Source of the DNA: an uncultured Chromatiaceae bacterium
GTDB lineage: Bacteria; Pseudomonadota; Gammaproteobacteria; Enterobacterales; Alteromonadaceae
Assembly: GCA_946481195.1 (NCBI GenBank)
Contig: CAMLNG010000180.1
Location: 1-7,289, forward strand
Direction: 5' to 3'
Length of the DNA stretch: 7,289 nucleotides
This document shows, piece after piece, positions 1 to 7,289 of the stretch; position 1 is the stretch's first letter; the number at the start of each line of letters is the position of its first letter. The translations under genes were made by a program, and so were the position numbers. A model generated the notes under the pieces. It was not told the DNA's origin, searched no databases, and saw only the letters and a list, made by a program, of their open reading frames with translations.

Positions 1-869
<869 letters not shown>

Positions 870-889
870 TCAAACCTGTTAACCAAGCA

Positions 890-1750
890 TTAAACAGCTG
901 CAGCACCGCCGACGATTTCGCTCAGTTCCTGCGTAATGGCTGCCTGTCGTGCCTTGTTGTAAACCAGTTTCAGTTCGTCCATCAGGCTGCCGGCGTTGTC
1001 GGTAGCGGCCTTCATTGCCACCATCCGCGCTGCCTGCTCGCTCGCTGCGTTTTCTACAACGCCCTGATAGACCTGAGACTCAATGAAACGATCCAGTAAT
1101 TTATCCAGGATAACCTTCGGATCTGGTTCGTAAATGTAGTCCCAGCTGTGTTTTCTGGCTGAAAGCTCTGCTTTTGGCAAAGGTAAGAGTTGCTCGATCA
1201 CTGGTTCTTGTTTCATGGTGTTCACAAACTTGTTGTAAACCACATATAAACGGTCAATCTTGCCTTCTGAATATGCATTCAGCATGACCCGGACTGAACC
1301 AATGACATCAGCCAAACGTGGGTTATCGCCTGAACCCGATTGCTGCGCCAGCACTTTGCCACCGAAGCGTTTGAAGAAAGCCGTTGCTTTGTTACCGATC
1401 ACGGCAAACTCAGCTTTAACGCCTTTATCTTTCCACGCTTTGAGGTCTTGTGATACACGCTTAAATTCGTTGGTATTCAGGCCGCCGCAAAGACCACGGT
1501 CTGTAGATATCACAATGTAACCCACGGTTTTCACGTCACGCTCTGTTAAGAACGGATGACGGTATTCGATGGTGCCATTCGCGATATTACCGATCACTTT
1601 GCGCATAGCTTCAGCGTATGGACGACTGTGGGCAACCCGCTCCTGCGCTCTGCGCATTTTGCTGACTGCCACTTTTTCCATAGCGCTGGTGATCTTACGA
1701 GTATTGTTAATACTCCCGATCTTACTTTTTATCTCTTTTGCGCCGGCCAT
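890..1750 (-). CDS. atpG: F1 ATP synthase subunit gamma
   Basis: Gamma is the central shaft that rotates inside the alpha3-beta3 hexamer and couples the c-ring to catalysis. The protein is 286 residues, against 287 in E. coli. The N-terminal helix ([20 protein letters not shown], then [12 protein letters not shown]) and the C-terminal helix ([18 protein letters not shown]) form the family's coiled coil. The Rossmann-like middle carries the hallmark [11 protein letters not shown] at residues 82-92. ATG 1748-1750 is preceded by GGAGA (1757-1761) at a spacing of 6 nt. It lies 55 bp after atpA and 38 bp before atpD. The upstream gap holds a hairpin (1778-1799) that may tune its translation. Nothing is missing from the frame. 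Confidence 0.98.
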   Translation of the reverse strand: MAGAKEIKSKIGSINNTRKITSAMEKVAVSKMRRAQERVAHSRPYAEAMRKVIGNIANGTIEYRHPFLTERDVKTVGYIVISTDRGLCGGLNTNEFKRVSQDLKAWKDKGVKAEFAVIGNKATAFFKRFGGKVLAQQSGSGDNPRLADVIGSVRVMLNAYSEGKIDRLYVVYNKFVNTMKQEPVIEQLLPLPKAELSARKHSWDYIYEPDPKVILDKLLDRFIESQVYQGVVENAASEQAARMVAMKAATDNAGSLMDELKLVYNKARQAAITQELSEIVGGAAAV

Positions 1751-1777
1751 GACTAATCTCCGAAAATTTCAACGAAC

Positions 1778-1799
1778 CGGGTGATGTCGCCACCACCCG
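1778..1799 (-). other. GNRA-capped stem-loop between atpA and atpG
   Basis: On the transcribed strand, CGGGTGGTG, GCGA, CATCACCCG folds into a 9-bp stem with a single G-U wobble and a GCGA tetraloop, which belongs to the GNRA class. It lies 7 to 28 nt after the atpA stop and ends 27 nt before the atpG ATG, so it does not cover the atpG SD at 1757-1761. No U-run follows it, so it is not an intrinsic terminator. Likely roles are mRNA stabilisation, limiting ribosome read-through from atpA, or setting gamma yield. These roles are inference; the fold itself is read from the sequence. Confidence 0.65.
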
Positions 1800-1805
1800 A
1801 ATTGG

Positions 1806-3347
1806 TTACCAGGTCTGAGTCGCTTTAAACTTCTCAATAGCGCCTTTGATAGTCGCTTCGATCTGGTCGTTGTAGTTACCGGTTTTGTTCAGATCAGCCA
1901 TGAACGCGCCGTGCTCTGCATGCATATAAGCCAGCAGGGCCGCTTCGAAGTCCAGGATCTTGGCAACTTCGACGTCTTTCATGAAACCTTTTTCAATGGC
2001 GAAAATAGAAACACCCATATCAGCCACGCCCATTGGCGCGTACTGCAGCTGTTTCATCAGCTCTGTTACTTTCTGACCGTGGTCTAACTGCGCACGGGTC
2101 GCATCGTCCAGGTCTGAAGCGAACTGCGCGAACGCAGCCAGTTCTGAGTATTGTGCCAGGGCCAGACGGATACCACCGCCGAGCTTTTTGATGATCTTGG
2201 TTTGAGCAGCACCACCAACCCGCGATACCGAAATACCAGCGTTAACTGCTGGACGGATACCGGCGTTGAACAGGCCTGATTCCAGGAAGATCTGACCGTC
2301 AGTGATTGAAATCACGTTGGTTGGAACGAATGCTGATACGTCACCGGCCTGAGTTTCGATGATTGGCAGTGCAGTCAGAGAACCGGTTTTGCCTTTCACT
2401 TCGCCATTGGTCAGACGTTCTACATAGTGTTCGTTAACGCGTGATGCACGCTCTAACAGACGGCTGTGCAGATAGAACACGTCGCCCGGGTAAGCTTCAC
2501 GTCCTGGTGGACGGCGCAGCAGCAGGGAGATTTGACGGTAAGCAACAGCCTGTTTAGACAGGTCATCGTATACGATCAGCGCATCTTCACCGCGGTCACG
2601 GAAGTATTCACCCATGGTACAGCCAGAGTATGGCGCCAGGAATTGCAGTGCAGCTGCTTCAGAAGCAGAAGCCACAACCACGATAGTGTGGGCGAGGGCA
2701 TTGTGCTCTTCCAGCTTGCGTACTACGTTGGCGATGGTCGAAGCTTTCTGACCAACACAAACATAAATACATTTCACGCCAGTGGTTTTCTGGTTGATGA
2801 TCGCATCGATTGCCAGTGCTGTTTTACCAGTCTGACGGTCACCGATGATCAGCTCACGCTGGCCACGGCCGATTGGGATCATCGCGTCAACTGACTTATA
2901 ACCAGTTTGCAGCGGTTGATCGACTGATTGACGGTCGATAACGCCTGGTGCGATTTTTTCTACCGGTGCAAAACCAGCAGCGTCAACCGGACCTTTACCA
3001 TCGATTGGCTCACCTAAGGTGTTGACCACACGGCCTAACAGACCTGGACCGACCGGAACTTCCAGGATACGGCCAGTGGCTTTTACTTTGATACCTTCGC
3101 GCAGGTCCGCATATGGACCCATCACTACTGCACCAACTGAGCTGCGCTCTAAGTTCAGTGCGATAGCGTAACGGTTACCAGGAAGCTCGATCATCTCACC
3201 CTGCATACAGTCAGCAAGACCGTTGATGCGGATGATACCGTCTGTTACAGAGACGATAGTACCTTCGTTGCGAGCTTCACTGACAACTTCAAACTGAGCA
3301 ATACGTTGTTTGATCAGTTCAGAGATTTCAGTGGAATTCAGTTGCAT
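1806..3347 (-). CDS. atpA: F1 ATP synthase subunit alpha
   Basis: Alpha is the non-catalytic nucleotide-binding subunit of the F1 hexamer; it contributes the arginine finger to the beta active site. It is 513 residues, exactly the E. coli length. The N-terminal helix [20 protein letters not shown] is the delta-binding segment. The beta-barrel domain includes GLADCMQGE (43-51). The Walker A loop is GDRQTGKT (169-176, lysine 175), the Walker B region reads [11 protein letters not shown], and [12 protein letters not shown] carries the arginine-finger residue equivalent to E. coli Arg376. The C-terminus ends KATQTW. ATG 3345-3347 has a GGGGA SD (3355-3359) 7 nt upstream, directly behind the atpH stop, which leaves a 14 bp gap and suits translational coupling to atpH. 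Confidence 0.98.
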   Translation of the reverse strand: MQLNSTEISELIKQRIAQFEVVSEARNEGTIVSVTDGIIRINGLADCMQGEMIELPGNRYAIALNLERSSVGAVVMGPYADLREGIKVKATGRILEVPVGPGLLGRVVNTLGEPIDGKGPVDAAGFAPVEKIAPGVIDRQSVDQPLQTGYKSVDAMIPIGRGQRELIIGDRQTGKTALAIDAIINQKTTGVKCIYVCVGQKASTIANVVRKLEEHNALAHTIVVVASASEAAALQFLAPYSGCTMGEYFRDRGEDALIVYDDLSKQAVAYRQISLLLRRPPGREAYPGDVFYLHSRLLERASRVNEHYVERLTNGEVKGKTGSLTALPIIETQAGDVSAFVPTNVISITDGQIFLESGLFNAGIRPAVNAGISVSRVGGAAQTKIIKKLGGGIRLALAQYSELAAFAQFASDLDDATRAQLDHGQKVTELMKQLQYAPMGVADMGVSIFAIEKGFMKDVEVAKILDFEAALLAYMHAEHGAFMADLNKTGNYNDQIEATIKGAIEKFKATQTW

Positions 3348-3361
3348 GCTCTAATCCCCAA

Positions 3362-3895
3362 TTATGACTGCAGCGCAGTGGCTAAACGGTCTAATTTACC
3401 GCGAACTGAGCCATCAATAACCATATCACCGGCTTTGATTAACATACCCCCGACAACTGCCGGGTCTACGCTACAGTTCAACTTAACTTTGCGGGCTAAA
3501 CGCTGTGATAACGCCGCGATCAGTTTGTCCTGCTGAGCAGAGCTCAGTACAGTTGCAGAAACCACATCAACAGTGGCTTCTTTTTCGTACTCAGCTTTTA
3601 ACACCAGATAACCGTCTAACACGGCAGGAAGTGCCGCCAGACGCTGGTTCTCTGCCATGACCTTAATCAGGTTCTGACCGTGGCTATTCAGCTGTTCACC
3701 ACAAACCTGGATAAAAAAGGCTGCCTGTGCGTCGGCAGCACTGTTGCTTTGCAGGCGCTCGGCGACTACTGGATTTTTCACTACTTCAGCAGCGAAAAAC
3801 AGCATATCAGCCCAGGCCGCCAAAGCGTTTTGTTCGACCGCAAAGTCGAACGCCGCTTTGGCATAAGGACGAGCGACATTCGTCAGTTCAGACAT
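3362..3895 (-). CDS. atpH: F1 ATP synthase subunit delta
   Basis: Delta (the OSCP homologue) sits on top of F1 and anchors the b-dimer of the peripheral stalk to the alpha N-termini. The protein is 177 residues, identical in length to E. coli delta. The N-terminal helical bundle starts MSELTNVARPYAKAAFDFAV, and the C-terminal part holds the family signature region SVDPAVVGGMLIKAGDMVID followed by GSVRGKLDRL. ATG 3893-3895 is served by AAGAGGAA (3901-3908), which overlaps the atpF stop codon, so the two genes are 12 bp apart and probably coupled. The atpA SD begins just after the atpH stop. Nothing unusual was seen in the protein. Confidence 0.97.
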   Translation of the reverse strand: MSELTNVARPYAKAAFDFAVEQNALAAWADMLFFAAEVVKNPVVAERLQSNSAADAQAAFFIQVCGEQLNSHGQNLIKVMAENQRLAALPAVLDGYLVLKAEYEKEATVDVVSATVLSSAQQDKLIAALSQRLARKVKLNCSVDPAVVGGMLIKAGDMVIDGSVRGKLDRLATALQS

Positions 3896-3900
3896 GGCTC

Positions 3901-3908
3901 TTCCTCTT
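3901..3908 (-). promoter_or_regulatory. atpH Shine-Dalgarno overlapping the atpF stop
   Basis: The transcript reads TAAAGAGGAAGAGCCATG: the last base of the atpF stop codon TAA (3908-3910) is also the first base of the purine-rich SD AAGAGGAA, and the atpH ATG follows 5 nt later. A ribosome terminating on atpF is therefore sitting on the atpH initiation site, the usual layout for termination-reinitiation coupling. Confidence 0.75.
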
Positions 3909-4378
3909 TACAGTTCTGCAACCAGTTTATCCAGGATGTCGCTGTGAGCAGCTTCATCAATTGAACGTTGAAGGATCCGCTCTGCGCCGGCAACGGCGAG
4001 GGCAGCGACCTGCTTACGCAGTTCTTCTTTCGCCCGGATGCGTTCAGCTTCGACTTCAGCTTTAGCCTGAGCCAGGATTTTGTCCCGCTCTGCCTGCGCT
4101 TTGACCGCAGCTTCTTCGATGATCTGCGCTTCGCGTTTTTTCGCCTGGTCGATCACAGCAGAAGCTTGTGCTTTTGCGTCGATCAGCTGTTGTTTTGCTT
4201 TCTCTTGCGCCAACCGCAGGTCTTGTTCGGCGCGATCACTCGCGGCCAGACCATCTGCGATTTTTTGCTGACGAGCTTCAATGGCGCCGATAATTGGTGG
4301 CCATACGTACTTCATACAGAAGAGTACGAACACCAGGAACGCGATTAACTCACCAATGAGAGTGGCGTTAATATTCAC
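3908..4378 (-). CDS. atpF: Fo ATP synthase subunit b, GTG start
   Basis: Subunit b forms the dimeric peripheral stalk linking subunit a in the membrane to delta and alpha. It is 156 residues, as in E. coli. A single N-terminal membrane segment (about residues 5-25, ending [13 protein letters not shown]) is followed by a long charged, alanine-rich helix that forms the right-handed coiled coil, ending [10 protein letters not shown]. The start is GTG at 4376-4378: an in-frame TAA lies only five codons upstream (4391-4393), no ATG lies between, and the first internal Met is residue 22, past most of the membrane helix. AAGGAG (4387-4392) is 8 nt from the GTG. A GTG start is, to my knowledge, also used by E. 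coli atpF. Confidence 0.97.
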   Translation of the reverse strand: MNINATLIGELIAFLVFVLFCMKYVWPPIIGAIEARQQKIADGLAASDRAEQDLRLAQEKAKQQLIDAKAQASAVIDQAKKREAQIIEEAAVKAQAERDKILAQAKAEVEAERIRAKEELRKQVAALAVAGAERILQRSIDEAAHSDILDKLVAEL

Positions 4379-4386
4379 GACCGCTT

Positions 4387-4392
4387 CTCCTT
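4387..4392 (-). promoter_or_regulatory. Shine-Dalgarno that fixes the GTG start of atpF
   Basis: AAGGAG lies 8 nt before GTG 4376-4378. The in-frame TAA at 4391-4393 overlaps this SD, so the frame cannot begin further upstream, and the GTG is the only start that keeps the membrane helix whole. Confidence 0.8.
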
Positions 4393-4427
4393 AAATAACC
4401 TGAGTAAATGTTCTGGTTCGCGTCCAA

Positions 4428-4709
<282 letters not shown>

Positions 4710-4712
4710 TTA

Positions 4713-5899
<1,187 letters not shown>

Positions 5900-5905
5900 T
5901 GAATA

Positions 5906-5911
5906 CCACCC
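5906..5911 (-). promoter_or_regulatory. Weak Shine-Dalgarno of atpI
   Basis: GGGTGG lies 6 nt before GTG 5897-5899. It differs from GGAGG by a central T and is paired with a GTG start, which predicts a low initiation rate. That fits the small amount of AtpI known to be needed relative to structural subunits. Confidence 0.5.
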
Positions 5912-5941
5912 GAAAAGCTACAAAACAACAGGATAAAAAGC

Positions 5942-5976
5942 TCGCGCAAGTATACTTATCTGCCTTATTTTTGCAA
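5942..5976 (-). promoter_or_regulatory. Putative sigma-70 promoter of the atp operon
   Basis: On the minus strand TTGCAA (5971-5976, 4 of 6 to TTGACA), a 16-bp spacer, and TATACT (5949-5954, 5 of 6 to TATAAT) form the best promoter in the only sizeable intergenic gap. Transcription would start near the A at 5942, leaving a leader of about 43 nt before the atpI GTG. The bases between -10 and start read TGCGCG, a G+C-rich discriminator of the sort linked to growth-rate and ppGpp control at rRNA and other biosynthetic promoters. That last point is inference. Confidence 0.65.
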
Positions 5977-6008
5977 CCAAAAGCCGCGCCAATACTACGA
6001 ATGTCGAA

Positions 6009-6048
6009 CTTTCTGAAACCTGACTGGTTAAATTTCAGTCTCAGAAAG
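6009..6048 (-). other. Bulged stem-loop spanning the parB stop codon
   Basis: CTTTCTGA-GACTG, loop AAATTTAAC, CAGTC, bulge AGGTT, TCAGAAAG: 8 bp plus 5 bp of perfect pairing, with the parB TAA (6028-6030) in the loop. A competing fold pairs CTGAAA with TTTCAG. No U-run follows (TTCGACAT comes next), so it is not a normal Rho-independent terminator. It may protect the parB mRNA 3' end or act as a weak terminator ahead of the atp promoter. Confidence 0.5.
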
Positions 6049-6915
6049 GCCCAATTTATGCAGGATACCGTCTAGTTCCGGCAAACTGCTGTAATTGATG
6101 ACTAATTCGCCTTTGCCTTTGCGGTTGTAACTAATACTGACCGGCGCACCAAATCGTTCACTCAATTTAGTTTCCAATGCGGTAACGTCCGGGTCTTTGA
6201 CTTTGACTTCTTTGACCGGCGCAGGCTCCAGCAAGCGGCGAATCAAACTCTCGGCTTCACGTACCGTCAGCTGCTTCGCGGCAATAATACGGCCGGTATC
6301 CGGTTGTTGCTCTGCCGGTAACGCTAAAATCGCACGAGCATGGCCCATCTCGATGTCACCATGCTCCAGCAGGGTTTTTACTTCATCGGCGAGTTGGTTC
6401 AGGCGCAATAAATTCGTCACGGTCGCGCGGGATTTGCCAACAGCATCAGCTACTTGCTGATGTGTCAGTTCAAATTCACTGAGCAGACGCTGTAATGCCA
6501 CCGCCTCTTCCATCGCATTCAGGTCTTCGCGCTGAATGTTTTCAATCAGTGCGATAGCGACAGCAGCTTCATCCGGCACGTCTTTCAAAATGCAAGGCAC
6601 TTCGGCCAGCCCCGCCAGCTGTGACGCGCGCCAACGCCGTTCACCGGCGATGATCTCAAAACGATCAGTGCCAACCGGGCGCACCACTATCGGCTGAATC
6701 ACGCCCTGAGCACGGATAGAGCTGGCAAGTTCTTCCAGCGCATCCTGCGACATGTCTTTGCGTGGCTGGTACTTGCCTGGCTGTAACCATTCAACCGGTA
6801 GTTTTTGTAATTCTGTTTGACGGTTTTCAGATTGACTTTCAGCCGGAGCAGCAGGTTTACCCGTGGTCAATAACGCATCTAAACCCCGGCCCAGACCTCT
6901 TTTTTTCAGAGACAT
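6028..6915 (-). CDS. parB: Chromosome partitioning protein ParB (Spo0J family)
   Basis: ParB binds parS sites near the origin, spreads as a CTP-dependent clamp and stimulates the ParA ATPase to segregate new origins. The 295-residue protein has the expected layout: an N-terminal ParA-contact peptide KKRGLGRGLDALL (4-16), a linker, the ParB/Srx-type CTPase domain (about 38-131) with the GERRWRA motif (91-97) and ENIQREDLN (125-133), a helix-turn-helix near 153-172 (QQVADAVGKSRATVTNLLRL), and a C-terminal dimerisation domain. ATG 6913-6915 has AAGGAA (6926-6931) 10 nt upstream. It follows parA by 20 bp and so belongs to the same transcript; the promoter for the pair is outside the window. Confidence 0.97.
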   Translation of the reverse strand: MSLKKRGLGRGLDALLTTGKPAAPAESQSENRQTELQKLPVEWLQPGKYQPRKDMSQDALEELASSIRAQGVIQPIVVRPVGTDRFEIIAGERRWRASQLAGLAEVPCILKDVPDEAAVAIALIENIQREDLNAMEEAVALQRLLSEFELTHQQVADAVGKSRATVTNLLRLNQLADEVKTLLEHGDIEMGHARAILALPAEQQPDTGRIIAAKQLTVREAESLIRRLLEPAPVKEVKVKDPDVTALETKLSERFGAPVSISYNRKGKGELVINYSSLPELDGILHKLGLSETEI

Positions 6916-6935
6916 TCGCAGCTTATTCCTTCACG

Positions 6936-7289
6936 TCACACCGCAGGGGTGCTTTTTGGTTGTTTTTTGTCGGCGCGGCGCAAAATTTCACCGGCTAAAG
7001 CCAGATAGGCTTTAGCGCCGGTCGAACTTTTATCGTAATACATTACCGGAGTACCGAAGCTGGGTGCTTCTGCCAGCCTGACGTTTCTTGGGATCACAGC
7101 CCGGTAAACTTTTTCACCAAAATGCCGCTTGAGCTGCTCAGAAACATCATTTGCCAACCGGTTGCGCGGGTCATACATGGTCCGCAGGATACCTTCAATT
7201 TTCAGGTCAGCGTTGACCACAGCTGCCAGTTTATTGATGGTATCGACTAAGGCAGTTAAACCTTCCAGCGCATAGTACTCGCATTGCAT
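6936..7289 (-). CDS. parA: Chromosome partitioning ATPase ParA (Soj), C-terminal part only
   Basis: The visible 117 codons match the C-terminal half of chromosomal ParA/Soj, a deviant-Walker ATPase that binds DNA non-specifically and moves ParB-bound origins. Recognisable stretches are QCEYYALEGL at the start, MYDPRNRLANDV, VIPRNVRLAEAPSFG and the final helix AYLALAGEILRR. Family members are about 260 residues, so some 140 N-terminal residues with the Walker A and switch motifs lie beyond the right edge. The ATG at the very edge (7287-7289) is an internal methionine, not the start. It stops with TGA (6936-6938), 20 bp before parB. Confidence 0.95.
   Translation of the reverse strand: MQCEYYALEGLTALVDTINKLAAVVNADLKIEGILRTMYDPRNRLANDVSEQLKRHFGEKVYRAVIPRNVRLAEAPSFGTPVMYYDKSSTGAKAYLALAGEILRRADKKQPKSTPAV

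Noticed and set aside
1101..1113. Palindrome TTATCCAGGATAA in atpG, and TTATCCAGG again in atpF near 3927, as DnaA boxes
   Set aside because: Each matches TTATCCACA at only 7 of 9, and both encode the same ILDKL peptide in conserved subunits; no cluster of boxes or A/T-rich unwinding region is present.
2654..2668. 15-nt palindrome CTGCTTC-A-GAAGCAG in atpA
   Set aside because: It lies in codons for the conserved Ser-Ala-Ser-Glu-Ala-Ala stretch and is explained by similar Ala/Ser/Glu codons; no regulatory context.
2466..2894. 142-codon plus-strand frame opposite atpA
   Set aside because: Antisense shadow of a highly conserved alpha-subunit region; no SD-like context or recognisable protein, and the codon pattern follows the atpA frame.
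3968..4348. 126-codon plus-strand frame opposite atpF, rich in Phe and Arg
   Set aside because: It is the complement of the Glu/Lys/Ala-rich b-subunit helix, which makes long antisense frames and a misleading Phe/Ser/Arg composition.
7287..7289. ATG at the window edge as the start of a 117-residue protein
   Set aside because: The ParA family continues about 140 residues further upstream; this Met is internal, and the gene is simply cut by the window.

Overview
The window is the chromosomal parAB-atp junction of a gammaproteobacterium, and every gene reads on the minus strand, so transcription runs from the high-coordinate end to the low-coordinate end. In transcription order it holds the 3' part of parA (soj), parB (spo0J/noc-type), then atpI, atpB, atpE, atpF, atpH, atpA, atpG and the first 283 codons of atpD. 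The rest of atpD, and presumably atpC, lie beyond the left edge. The proteins are very close to the Escherichia coli FoF1 subunits in motif content and length (alpha 513, delta 177 and b 156 residues). E. coli lacks chromosomal parAB, so a marine or freshwater relative of the Alteromonadales/Aeromonadales kind fits better; the genus cannot be fixed from the sequence alone. In many such genomes rsmG-parA-parB-atp sits beside oriC, so the window is probably origin-proximal (inference; no origin or parS site is visible).

Region by region: 6936-7289 is the ParA C-terminus and 6028-6915 is a complete ParB, which together form the chromosome segregation pair. The 128 bp between parB and atpI (5900-6027) contain the 3' half of a bulged hairpin that straddles the parB stop, followed by a good sigma-70-like promoter (TTGCAA, 16 bp, TATACT) that probably drives the atp operon. 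From 5899 down to 1 the ATP synthase genes follow each other with gaps of 2 to about 55 bp: assembly factor (atpI), Fo (a, c, b), then F1 (delta, alpha, gamma, beta). This is the canonical order.

The genes work together as one machine: AtpI helps assemble the c-ring, AtpB and AtpE form the proton path, AtpF and AtpH form the peripheral stalk, AtpA/AtpD form the catalytic hexamer, and AtpG is the central shaft. The interest here lies in expression control rather than in a new system. Stoichiometry appears to be set by translational signals: a U/A-rich repeat leader before atpE, stop codons next to or inside the next Shine-Dalgarno (SD) site at atpI/atpB, atpF/atpH and atpH/atpA, GTG starts for atpI and atpF, and a GNRA-capped hairpin between atpA and atpG. 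For atpB and atpE the longest open frames begin at TTG codons that overlap the SD; I place the starts at the downstream ATGs (5504 and 4661).

I found no mobile element, CRISPR array, RNA gene, transferred gene or undescribed system. No stretch longer than 300 bases lacks a gene.
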